Assembly: GCF_027111355.2 (NCBI RefSeq)
Contig: NZ_CP114291.2
Span: forward strand, 124,001-188,000
Length of the DNA stretch: 64,000 nt
Reading direction: 5' to 3'
Source: Flavobacterium eburneipallidum
GTDB lineage: Bacteria > Bacteroidota > Bacteroidia > Flavobacteriales > Flavobacteriaceae
In this document: positions 57,186-64,000 of the stretch, piece by piece
Numbering within the stretch: the stretch's first letter is position 1
How the letters are laid out: every line of letters starts with the position of its first letter
The notes under the pieces: generated by a model
Database searches by the model: none
What the model saw: only the letters and a program-made list of their open reading frames with translations
Told to the model about the DNA's origin: nothing
Position numbers and translations under genes: made by a program

Positions 57186-57205
57186 TTTTCTTTGCACAAA
57201 GAAAA
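57186..57205. promoter_or_regulatory. Perfect dyad in a divergent promoter region
   Basis: TTTTCTTTG-CA-CAAAGAAAA, 9-bp perfect arms, between the DinB-like and ArsC-like genes. A candidate operator. Confidence 0.45.
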
Positions 57206-57217
57206 CCATCGCTTATC

Positions 57218-57574
57218 ATGAACAAAATATACTATCTCGCTTCCTGCGATACTTGTCGAAAAATTATCAAATCGTTGCCACAAAATCACAATTTGAAATT
57301 TCACGATATCAAACAAGATCCCATCACGATTGAAGAATTGGAAGAAATGCACCGACTTTCTGGAAGCTATGAAGCGTTGTTTAGCAAAAAAGCACAACTC
57401 TATAAATCCATGGATTTGAAAAACAAATCCTTGACAGAAGCTGATTTCAAAAAATATATTTTGGAACATTACACTTTTTTAAGTCGTCCCGTTTTTATTA
57501 TTGACGAGAAAATTTACATTGGCAACAGCCAGCAAAATATGCTTCAGGTAATGAAAGCTTTGTCGAATGACTAA
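57218..57574 (+). CDS. ArsC/Spx-family thioredoxin-fold protein
   Basis: 118 residues. MNKIYYLASCDTCRKIIKSL carries a CxxC pair (Cys10, Cys13) at the position of the ArsC/Spx redox site. The central KFHDIKQDPITIEEL and C-terminal SRPVFIIDEKIYIGN (the conserved cis-Pro region) match the family. Members include arsenate reductases and Spx-like redox regulators; the lack of the ArsC triad of Arg residues cannot be judged here, so the substrate is unknown. The gene overlaps the downstream transporter by 8 bp, suggesting coupled translation. Confidence 0.88.
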   Translation: MNKIYYLASCDTCRKIIKSLPQNHNLKFHDIKQDPITIEELEEMHRLSGSYEALFSKKAQLYKSMDLKNKSLTEADFKKYILEHYTFLSRPVFIIDEKIYIGNSQQNMLQVMKALSND

Positions 57575-58466
57575 AAGAACGCTTGCCCTCATTACCGCTA
57601 CAATTGTTTCTATAATTTACGGCATGACTTTTACACTTGCCAAAGACGTGATGCCGAATTATGTCCAAGCTTACGGATTTATTATTTTGCGAGCGGGAGG
57701 TGCAACGATTCTATTTTGGCTTTTTTGGCTTTTCAGCAGGCAATCCAAATCCATTCGGGAAGAACAAATTGAACCTAAAGATTACCCCCGAATTGTGGCT
57801 GCCGCCTTTTTTGGTGTGGCTTTAAACATGCTTTCTTTTTTCAAAGGATTGAGTCTTACTTCGCCTATTTCGGCATCGGTTCTAATGGTTTCTACACCAA
57901 TGATTGTGCTAGTGCTTTCGGCAATTATCCTAAAAGAACGGATGAAAAAACGCATGGTTTTTGGACTCATTCTCGGATTAATTGGTACTGCTTTTCTAAT
58001 ACTTTACGGAAAATCTGTTGGGAGCGCCAGTAATGCTAGTTTGGGAAATTTTCTAGTTTTTGTTAATGCTGCTTCCTACGGATTGTACTTGGTTCTAGTC
58101 AAAAATTTGATGGAAAAATACAATCCTTTCAATTTTGCCAAATGGATTTATTTGATTGGTTTTTTCATGGTTTTGCCTTTTGGCTGGAGCGAATTTGTAG
58201 CCGTGAATTGGGTTTCGATGCCAATGGCTATTTATTGGAGAATTGGATTTGTAGTTGTTTTTTCGACTTTCTTGACTTATTTGCTGAATTTGCTTTCGAT
58301 GAAAGAACTGAAACCCACAACTATTGCGGTCTTTGTATATTTACAACCCGTTTTTGCAACTATTTTTGCCATTAGCCTCGGAAAAGACGAATTGACTTTA
58401 GTAAAAATCATTTCGGCAGTTTTGATTTTTTCAGGCGTGTCTTTAGTGACACAGAAGAAAAATTAA
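57567..58466 (+). CDS. EamA/DMT-family transporter
   Basis: 299 residues, about ten membrane helices in two EamA repeats of five, consistent with the drug/metabolite transporter superfamily of metabolite exporters. Conserved features include the first-helix TATIVSIIYGMTFTLAKDVM, LTSPISASVLMVSTPMIVLVL at helix 4-5, and the second-repeat LVFVNAASYGLYLVLVKN. The substrate cannot be inferred. The start ATG overlaps the ArsC-like stop region. Ends 21 bp before the stop of a convergent MFS gene, without a clear terminator. Confidence 0.9.
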   Translation: MTKRTLALITATIVSIIYGMTFTLAKDVMPNYVQAYGFIILRAGGATILFWLFWLFSRQSKSIREEQIEPKDYPRIVAAAFFGVALNMLSFFKGLSLTSPISASVLMVSTPMIVLVLSAIILKERMKKRMVFGLILGLIGTAFLILYGKSVGSASNASLGNFLVFVNAASYGLYLVLVKNLMEKYNPFNFAKWIYLIGFFMVLPFGWSEFVAVNWVSMPMAIYWRIGFVVVFSTFLTYLLNLLSMKELKPTTIAVFVYLQPVFATIFAISLGKDELTLVKIISAVLIFSGVSLVTQKKN

Positions 58467-58487
58467 TTTTCTCATCACTTACTAAAA

Positions 58488-59699
58488 TTACTCAATAGCC
58501 TTAATTCTGGATACCATCAAGGCAATTGCAAATCCAAAAATACCAATAAAAGCGAATGAAAACCGTAAACTCGACAATTCAGCAATGTAGCCAATAACGG
58601 GTGGCCCCATCAAAAACCCTAGAAAACTTACACTAGAAACAGCTGTTAAAGCTTCGCCAGTTGGAATCGTTGGATGCTTTCCTGCAATGCTGTACAAAGT
58701 AGGAACTACAGTTGAAACGCCCAATCCAATGATCATAAAAGCAATCGTGGACGGAATAATGTATGGAAAAAGAACTGCCGTAAAAAACCCTGTAGAAATC
58801 ATAATTCCACTGATTTGCATCACTTTTTTACGCCCGTATTTTTGAATTAGTCTATCGCCAAAAAATCGACCGCTCGCCATCATAATCATAAAAGAAGTGT
58901 AACCTAGAATCACCAATGCGCCTGGCACTTTGATAATATCTTTGAAAAACACACCGCTCCAGTCGAACATAATTCCTTCGCTCGCCATGCTGCAAAACCC
59001 AATAATTCCGAGTAAAATTAAGGATGTATCTCTTTTTCTTGGCCCTTTATCTTTTTTGACACGAACCGTTTCTTTGGCTTTGACCAAAAATTTGAAGTTG
59101 AAAATTACCAACAAAAAGGTAATTATGGCAACAATTACAAAATGAAAATAAGTACTAATTTCTAAAGCTAACATTCCTAAACCTACTAATGCTCCTGTAA
59201 ATCCTGCTAAACTCCACATGCCATGAAAGGAAGACATAATGGTTCTTTTGAAAAGTCCTTCGGTATAAACGCCCTGTGTATTGACTGAAATATTGGTCAA
59301 ATTACTAAAAACTCCAAAAACGTATAAGGCAAGAGCCAATTGCCAAGCATTTTGCGCCAATCCTAAATTAGTCATACTAAAAGCATACATCAAAATAGAA
59401 AAAAACAAAATACGATGACTCCCAAAACGAGTTACTAATTTTCCCGAAAAATACATCATCGTTAACTGTCCTACTGGCATAGCAAAAAGAATGGTTCCTA
59501 ATTCGCCATCAGTCAATTGCAAAGCCGATTTGATATTCGGAATTCGGCTTGCCCAAGTGGCAAAACACAAACCCATGGCAAAATAAAACATAGAAACAGC
59601 CCATCGAATACGAACTAAATAAGAAGCTTTCGCATCACGGTAGTTTTTCTTGTATTTGCCTTTGGCTTTGTACCAACCAATAAAATTAAAATACTGCAA
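58488..59699 (-). CDS. MFS transporter (YbjJ-like)
   Basis: 403 residues with about twelve hydrophobic segments. The first ~30 residues are basic (KGKYKKNYRDAKASYLVRIR) and precede helix 1 (WAVSMFYFAMGLCFATWASR). The ATWASRIPNIKSALQLTDGELG region is typical of a subgroup of sugar/drug-like MFS proteins including E. coli YbjJ. The loop 2-3 GKLVTRFGSHRILF resembles the MFS GxLaDrxGrr signature. No substrate can be assigned. Confidence 0.88.
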   Translation of the reverse strand: MQYFNFIGWYKAKGKYKKNYRDAKASYLVRIRWAVSMFYFAMGLCFATWASRIPNIKSALQLTDGELGTILFAMPVGQLTMMYFSGKLVTRFGSHRILFFSILMYAFSMTNLGLAQNAWQLALALYVFGVFSNLTNISVNTQGVYTEGLFKRTIMSSFHGMWSLAGFTGALVGLGMLALEISTYFHFVIVAIITFLLVIFNFKFLVKAKETVRVKKDKGPRKRDTSLILLGIIGFCSMASEGIMFDWSGVFFKDIIKVPGALVILGYTSFMIMMASGRFFGDRLIQKYGRKKVMQISGIMISTGFFTAVLFPYIIPSTIAFMIIGLGVSTVVPTLYSIAGKHPTIPTGEALTAVSSVSFLGFLMGPPVIGYIAELSSLRFSFAFIGIFGFAIALMVSRIKAIE

Positions 59700-59793
59700 A
59701 ATCGTTGCTGTTTATAATGAAATACAAAAGTACCTAATTCAAACCATCTAATTTTAGTGTTATTCTTACCAACTGAATTTACAACGTTATTGT

Positions 59794-60837
59794 TTATAAA
59801 TTGATGATTTTCCCTTGTTTGTTGCTTTGAATCGCCGCTTCGATAATTTGTAAAGTATGAACACCATCTTGCGCAGTTACGGGTTCTGGTGCATGATTTG
59901 CAATGGCTTGGTACAATCCATCAAAAAAATGATAATAATTCCCTCGTAGCGTTGGCACTTTTTCTCTGATAATTTTACCATCAACTTCAGTGTGCAACAA
60001 TCCTTCGTAGCCTTCTTGCTCGAATCCCCAAGTGGTTAAATTTGGTTTTTTACCTAATTTCAATTCGTCTTCCTGCACATCGCCACGCGATTTCAAAAAC
60101 GAACCTTTTTTGCCATGAATTACATAAGACGGATTCGGCTCTCTGACAAAAAAACCAGCTTTCAATCTTACTCTAAAATCAGAATAATATAGCAAAATAT
60201 CCAAATAATCATCCACGATAGAATGTTCTCTTGTAATTCGAATATCGGCAAAAACAGCATTGGGCAAACCAAATAATGACAAAGCTTGGTCGATAATATG
60301 TGGGCCTAAATCTTTCAAAACGCCCGATCCTGCACTTGCAATTTCTTTGTGTGCTTTTGGGCTTAAAATAGGATTGTAACGGTCAAAATGAAATTCGGCT
60401 TCGACAATTTCGCCTAAAACGCCTTCGTCGAAAATCTTTTTAACGGTTTTGAAATCGCTGTCCCATCTTCGGTTTTGAAAAACAGTTAACTTTAATCCTT
60501 TTTCTTTTGCTAAAGCGTTCAATTCTTGGGCTTCGGCAACTGTAGTAGTAAATGCTTTTTCGACCAAAGCGTGTTTTCCCGCCAACAAGACTTTTTTGGT
60601 GTATTCAAAATGGGTGCTGTTGGGCGTGTTAACGATAACCAAATCAATGGATTTATCTTCCAAAACAGATTCTAAAGTTTCATAACTCTTAACTTCGGGA
60701 TAATCTTCTTGAATCAATTTTTTGCTTCTTTCCCAAGAACCTAACAGTTCAAAACCAGGATGAAGTGCTATAAATGGAGCGTGAAAAACTTTTCCCGACA
60801 TTCCGTAAGACAATAGTGCTGTATTTATTTTTTTCAT
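59794..60837 (-). CDS. Gfo/Idh/MocA-family oxidoreductase
   Basis: 347 residues. NAD(P)-dependent sugar or polyol dehydrogenase. The Rossmann start INTALLSYGMSGKVFHAPFI has the typical YG-SG-FHAPF sequence, and the GKHALVEKAFTTTVAEA segment corresponds to the usual EKP motif but has Ala in place of Pro after Glu-Lys, a mild deviation; the catalytic Lys is retained. DLGPHIIDQALSLFG provides the second conserved motif. The substrate is unknown. The upstream spacer contains heptamer repeats. It probably stands alone. Confidence 0.93.
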   Translation of the reverse strand: MKKINTALLSYGMSGKVFHAPFIALHPGFELLGSWERSKKLIQEDYPEVKSYETLESVLEDKSIDLVIVNTPNSTHFEYTKKVLLAGKHALVEKAFTTTVAEAQELNALAKEKGLKLTVFQNRRWDSDFKTVKKIFDEGVLGEIVEAEFHFDRYNPILSPKAHKEIASAGSGVLKDLGPHIIDQALSLFGLPNAVFADIRITREHSIVDDYLDILLYYSDFRVRLKAGFFVREPNPSYVIHGKKGSFLKSRGDVQEDELKLGKKPNLTTWGFEQEGYEGLLHTEVDGKIIREKVPTLRGNYYHFFDGLYQAIANHAPEPVTAQDGVHTLQIIEAAIQSNKQGKIINL

Positions 60838-60842
60838 AATTA

Positions 60843-60947
60843 ATTTTAAATTTTAGACTGTAGCTTTTAGATTGGTTGTAATAGAAAGTTGATTTCTGAT
60901 TTTAGATTTTCTGCCAATATCGAAATCTAAACTCTAAAATCTACAAT
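60843..60947. repeat. Degenerate ATTTTAG heptamer block, head to head
   Basis: ATTTTAA, ATTTTAG, ACTGTAG, CTTTTAG (60843-60870), then ATTTCTG, ATTTTAG (60892-60905), and on the other arm CTAAACT, CTAAAAT, CTACAAT (60927-60947). It fills the 109-bp gap between two minus-strand genes. Confidence 0.8.
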
Positions 60948-62011
60948 TATTTAGATCGTTCATATTGTTTTGGCCAAGAAATAGCTGCGCCTAATTCTTT
61001 AGCAAAATGCAATGCTAAATTAGGATTTCTCAATGATTCTCTGGCAAATAAAACCAAATCGGCTTTTCCTGAAGCAACAATTTCTTCCGCTTGATGGGCT
61101 TCGGTAATTAATCCCACAGCTCCTGTTGCAATTCCAATTTCTTTTTTAATTTTTTCCGCAAAATCAACCTGATACCCTGGTCCAACAGGAATTTGTTGGT
61201 GCGATACCAATCCACCAGAAGAAACATCTATCAAATCGACTCCTTTCGCTTTCAATATTTTCGAAAGTTGTACCGATTCTTCAATATTCCATCCGCCGTC
61301 AGCCCAATCTGTAGCGGATATTCTAACAAACAAAGGCAAATTATCTGGCCATTCGGATTGTACCGCTTCTAGAATTTCCAAAACCAAACGAATTCTGTTT
61401 TCGAAACTTCCTCCATATTCATCGGTTCTAAAATTAGACAAAGGCGACAGAAACTGATGTAACAAATAACCATGTGCAGCGTGAATTTCGATCACTTGAA
61501 AACCGGCTTTCACTGCTCTTTGAGTCGCTGATTTGAAATCGGAAATTACATTTTGGATTCCCGCTTTATCCAAAGCAATAGGCGGTTCTTCATTAGAATG
61601 ATTGCTCACCGCACTGGGAGCTACTGGTTGCCAACCTCCTTTTGATTCATCCAGTCTTTTATTACCATTCCAAGGTTCAGACATGCTTGCTTTTCTTCCG
61701 GCATGCGCCAATTGAATACCCGGAATCGAGTTTTGAGAAAGAATAAACTGATTGATAATTTGTAATTTTTCGATATGTTCGTCTTTCCAAAGTCCCATAT
61801 CGCTAGGCGAAATTCGTCCTTCGGGAGAAACCGAAGTTGCTTCCTGAATAATTAAACCTGCTCCGCCACTGGCTCGACTTCCTAAATGTACCAAATGCCA
61901 ATCGTTAGCAAATCCATCCACAGATGAATATTGACACATGGGCGAAATGGTAATTCTATTCTTAAAAGTGAGACTTTTTATTTGAAGCGGTGAAAATAAT
62001 TGTGCTGCCAT
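60947..62011 (-). CDS. NADH:flavin oxidoreductase (Old Yellow Enzyme, YqjM-like)
   Basis: 354 residues from the ATG at 62011, starting MAAQLFSPLQIKSLTFKNR; an in-frame ATG at 62107 would translate repeat DNA into a spurious Lys/Ser-rich leader. FMN-dependent ene-reductase. Conserved features: RITISPMCQYSS with Cys of the YqjM-type redox switch, IIQEATSVSPEGR, GIQLAHAGRKAS, EIHAAHGYLLHQFLSP with the His-Ala-His substrate-binding motif, and the phosphate-binding region near GAVGLI. Physiological substrate unknown; typically reduces alpha,beta-unsaturated carbonyls. Stands alone with repeat DNA on both sides. Confidence 0.95.
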   Translation of the reverse strand: MAAQLFSPLQIKSLTFKNRITISPMCQYSSVDGFANDWHLVHLGSRASGGAGLIIQEATSVSPEGRISPSDMGLWKDEHIEKLQIINQFILSQNSIPGIQLAHAGRKASMSEPWNGNKRLDESKGGWQPVAPSAVSNHSNEEPPIALDKAGIQNVISDFKSATQRAVKAGFQVIEIHAAHGYLLHQFLSPLSNFRTDEYGGSFENRIRLVLEILEAVQSEWPDNLPLFVRISATDWADGGWNIEESVQLSKILKAKGVDLIDVSSGGLVSHQQIPVGPGYQVDFAEKIKKEIGIATGAVGLITEAHQAEEIVASGKADLVLFARESLRNPNLALHFAKELGAAISWPKQYERSK

Positions 62012-62018
62012 ATTTTTT

Positions 62019-62046
62019 ATTTTAGATTTCTGACTGTAGATTTTAG
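62019..62046. repeat. ATTTTAG heptamer block upstream of the OYE gene
   Basis: ATTTTAG, ATTTCTG, ACTGTAG, ATTTTAG in perfect 7-base register. The variants ATTTCTG and ACTGTAG also occur in the block at 60843-60905, and the flanking ATTG...AAGTTG is shared. Confidence 0.85.
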
Positions 62047-62214
62047 ATTGATTGGAATACAAAGTTGTTTTTGAGTCAAGATTTAAGAATTTAAACGCTG
62101 AAACCAATCATCTAAAATTATTTCAAAAAGTAAAGTTACGGGACAAGCAGGGAAGATAAAAAGGAAACAGGGCAATTATTAACAATTTTTTATAGTCTAG
62201 GCTAAAAGTAAATC

Positions 62215-62245
62215 TTTGCATCTAAAGTATAAAACCTTACTTTTG
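62215..62245 (+). promoter_or_regulatory. Promoter of rseP
   Basis: TTTG (62215-62218), 19-nt spacer, TACTTTTG (62238-62245): a full match to the Bacteroidota consensus. Predicted start near 62252, about 23 nt before the ATG. Confidence 0.8.
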
Positions 62246-62274
62246 TCCGTTATCATAGAATTTAAAAACAAGAA

Positions 62275-63621
62275 ATGGAAATAGTTATCAAGCTTTCTCA
62301 ATTTTTATTGAGCTTATCATTACTGATTATACTTCACGAATTAGGTCATTTTATCCCCGCTAAATTATTCAAAACCCGAGTAGAAAAATTCTATTTGTTT
62401 TTCGATGTTAAATATGCTTTAATCAAAAAGAGATTTGGCGAAACCGAATACGGAATTGGTTGGTTGCCTCTTGGTGGCTACGTAAAAATTTCTGGAATGA
62501 TTGACGAAAGTATGGACAAAGAGCAAATGGCTTTGCCTCCACAACCTTGGGAATTTCGTTCGAAACCAGCTTGGCAACGTCTGATTATTATGCTGGGTGG
62601 CGTTACTGTGAATTTCATTTTGGCCTTTATCATTTATATCGGAATGGCTTATACTTATGGCGATTATTACATCAAAAATGACTCTTTAAAAGACGGTATT
62701 TGGGTAACGAATCCTGTGGTTGAAAAAGCTGGAATCAAAACGGGAGATAAAATCATTTCGATTGATGGCGACAAAATTGAGCGATTTGAACCTGTGGTAA
62801 GTATGGATATATTGACTGCCAGAGAAGTTTTGGTAGAAAGAAATGGTCAGGAAAAAACCATAACCTTGCCAGTGAATTTTATTGGCAACTTTTTAGACAC
62901 CGATAAAAAAGGAGTAATTGTCTTGAGAATGCCTTTTGTAGTAGGAAGTTTTACAGATACTTCTAAAAACAAAGAAGCCGTGAAACCAAAAGATATTATC
63001 GTTTCTCTTAACGGAGTTGACATAAAATATTTTGACCAAGCAGCTACTGTATTAAAAACAAATAAAGGCAAAAAAATAAACGCTGTAGTTTTGAGAAACC
63101 TAAAGGAAACACCTGTTACTGTTGAAGTGGACAAAGAAGGTAAATTAGGAATTTATCCAGGCTCTTTGACAGAAAGTAATCTGGAGAAATTAGGCTATTA
63201 TAAATTTAACAAAGAAAGCTACAGTTTCATGGAATCCATTCCTGTTGGAATAGAGAAAGGAAAAAATCAGTTAATTGGTTACGGCAAACAATTGAAAATG
63301 ATTTTCAATCCTAGCACTGGAGCCTACAAAGGTGTGGGTGGTTTTCATGCGATTTACAACGTTTTTCCAGATTCTTGGAGCTGGGAAGTGTTTTGGAACA
63401 TTACTGCTTTGTTATCGATAATGCTTGGTGTGATGAATTTATTGCCTATTCCTGCCTTGGATGGTGGTCATGTTATGTTTTTGTTGTACGAAATAGTTAG
63501 TGGCAGAAAACCAAGCGACAAATTCCTAGAGTACGCCCAATTAGTTGGTTTTGTTTTACTTATCACGTTGTTATTATTTGCCAACGGAAATGATATTTAT
63601 AAAGCGATTGTCGGGAAGTAA
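62275..63621 (+). CDS. rseP: Site-2 protease RseP
   Basis: 448 residues. Intramembrane zinc metalloprotease that cleaves membrane-bound substrates such as anti-sigma factors after site-1 cleavage. The zinc motif HELGH is at residues 21-25 in helix 1, and the third ligand Asp396 lies in the LLPIPALDGGH block. Two PDZ-like domains lie between (about 115-300), for example VVEKAGIKTGDKIISIDGD. Four membrane helices are visible. A strong promoter precedes it. Just after the stop comes an AAAAATTTTT tandem palindrome (63620-63647), then the tRNA promoter. Confidence 0.96.
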   Translation: MEIVIKLSQFLLSLSLLIILHELGHFIPAKLFKTRVEKFYLFFDVKYALIKKRFGETEYGIGWLPLGGYVKISGMIDESMDKEQMALPPQPWEFRSKPAWQRLIIMLGGVTVNFILAFIIYIGMAYTYGDYYIKNDSLKDGIWVTNPVVEKAGIKTGDKIISIDGDKIERFEPVVSMDILTAREVLVERNGQEKTITLPVNFIGNFLDTDKKGVIVLRMPFVVGSFTDTSKNKEAVKPKDIIVSLNGVDIKYFDQAATVLKTNKGKKINAVVLRNLKETPVTVEVDKEGKLGIYPGSLTESNLEKLGYYKFNKESYSFMESIPVGIEKGKNQLIGYGKQLKMIFNPSTGAYKGVGGFHAIYNVFPDSWSWEVFWNITALLSIMLGVMNLLPIPALDGGHVMFLLYEIVSGRKPSDKFLEYAQLVGFVLLITLLLFANGNDIYKAIVGK

Positions 63622-63644
63622 AAATTTTTAAAAATTTTTAAAAA

Positions 63645-63679
63645 TTTGCTTGGAAAAAACAAATTTAGCACTATCTTTG
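63645..63679 (+). promoter_or_regulatory. Promoter of tRNA-Asn
   Basis: TTG at 63650-63652, 19-nt spacer, TATCTTTG at 63672-63679. An alternative TTTG lies at 63645-63648 with a 23-nt spacer. Confidence 0.78.
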
Positions 63680-63760
63680 CCACCGCTTAAACGATGAGAC
63701 ACAAACATCAGCAAGCATAGCAAAACGTTCTTAATACAGAAGATTTAAAAATATACAGTT

Positions 63761-63834
63761 TCCTCCTTAGCTCAGTTGGTTAGAGCATCTGACTGTTAAT
63801 CAGAGGGTCCTTGGTTCGAGCCCAAGAGGGGGAG
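63761..63834 (+). tRNA. tRNA-Asn (anticodon GTT)
   Basis: 74 nt with a full cloverleaf. Acceptor TCCTCCT pairs with AGGGGGA (one G-U pair) and the discriminator is G. D stem GCTC/GAGC with GG in the loop, anticodon stem TCTGA/TCAGA with loop CTGTTAA (anticodon GTT), variable loop GGGTC, T stem CTTGG/CCAAG with loop TTCGAGC. The 3' CCA is not encoded. It has its own promoter and terminator. It is the only tRNA in the window. Confidence 0.98.
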
Positions 63835-63841
63835 CTTCATA

Positions 63842-63876
63842 AAGCCTTTACAGCAATGTAGAGGCTTTTTTGTTTT
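63842..63876 (+). terminator. Terminator of tRNA-Asn
   Basis: AAGCCTTTAC (63842-63851) pairs with GTAGAGGCTT (63858-63867) including one G-U pair, followed by TTTTTGTTTTT. Confidence 0.9.
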
Positions 63877-63914
63877 TGGTGGTTTAGTAAAAAAATTTCT
63901 CGGTGATTTTTATA

Positions 63915-63922
63915 TATATTTG
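63915..63922 (+). promoter_or_regulatory. Putative -7 element reading out of the window
   Basis: TATATTTG matches TANNTTTG; no convincing TTG lies at the right distance. If real, it would drive a gene beyond 64000. Confidence 0.25.
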
Positions 63923-64000
63923 TTTACATCTAAAATAGATTCTTTATACAAATTTGAACATATTTATATTTTAGCATTACTACGACATACATTATAAGCT

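Noticed and set aside
62012..62107. N-terminal extension of the Old Yellow Enzyme
   Set aside because: It translates heptamer repeat DNA into a Lys/Ser-rich leader; the conserved N-terminus starts at 62011.
63761..63834. tRNA-Asn as an integration site with an adjacent element
   Set aside because: No integrase or repeated 3' tRNA end is visible before the window stops 166 bp later.

Overview
The window is a chromosomal stretch of a Flavobacteriaceae bacterium, most likely Flavobacterium (Bacteroidota). The evidence is AT-rich sequence, Bacteroidota promoters of the form TTG-N19..23-TANNTTTG (clear before atpD, gdhA, rseP and tRNA-Asn), type IX secretion (T9SS) C-terminal sorting domains, a PorZ homologue, TonB-dependent receptors with carboxypeptidase-like N-terminal domains, and family-restricted genes (DUF4270 lipoprotein, THC0290_0291 family). 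Most genes are housekeeping and no phage or insertion sequence was found.

Layout. 1-6.1 kb: the 5' part of a MuiA/DUF4139-type gene, hflX, and two metallopeptidases in tandem (M3 family, DUF885 lipoprotein). 6.2-8.1 kb: atpD-atpC on the minus strand, with a short epsilon subunit. 8.3-11.2 kb: a TonB-dependent receptor. 11.4-15.7 kb: a minus-strand cluster of a short GT5 protein, a DUF4270 lipoprotein and glmS, divergent from panC-panD. 17.3-21.7 kb: esterase-TPR gene, radA, a 45-residue ORF, a DMP19-like gene and dinB. 22.3-30.4 kb: a T9SS-exported PL11 rhamnogalacturonan lyase, a polytopic SpecificRecomb membrane protein, a TPR protein with a T9SS tail, a CYTH protein, RlpA and a 4-TM protein. 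30.5-35.2 kb: a second TonB-dependent receptor and pgi. 35.6-37.9 kb: a type II restriction-modification pair. 38.1-45.5 kb: VOC protein, M23 peptidase, DUF3108 protein, a candidate small RNA, a patatin-Omp85 protein and uvrC. 45.6-55.6 kb: 5-FCL, lspA, a DksA-like gene, ileS, recO, porZ and gdhA. 55.8-64 kb: an outer-membrane protein, DinB-like protein, ArsC/Spx-like reductase, two transporters, an oxidoreductase, an Old Yellow Enzyme, rseP and tRNA-Asn.

The main structure not explained by genes is repeat DNA. At least seven spots carry tandem heptanucleotide arrays of different sequence (AGTRTTC/GAACACT, GGCAAAA, AAATTCC, ATGAGTG, ATTTTAG and variants). Several are arranged head to head, so they can fold. 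One lies inside the patatin gene and encodes its signal-peptide core; another ends exactly at the TTG start codon of recO. Two nested inverted-repeat elements of about 210-245 bp (21.9-22.2 kb and 41.1-41.4 kb) and several long hairpins fill other gaps. The best candidate for an undescribed functional element is a ~115-nt transcription unit at 40.69-40.82 kb, with its own promoter, a 5' hairpin and an intrinsic terminator but no protein.

Functionally, PorZ belongs to the machinery that exports proteins carrying the T9SS tails seen on the PL11 lyase and the TPR protein. Envelope functions dominate the remainder: GlmS for peptidoglycan and LPS precursors, RlpA, M23 peptidase, LspA, RseP, lipoproteins and beta-barrels. 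All assignments come from reading motifs and recalling families; no database search was run.
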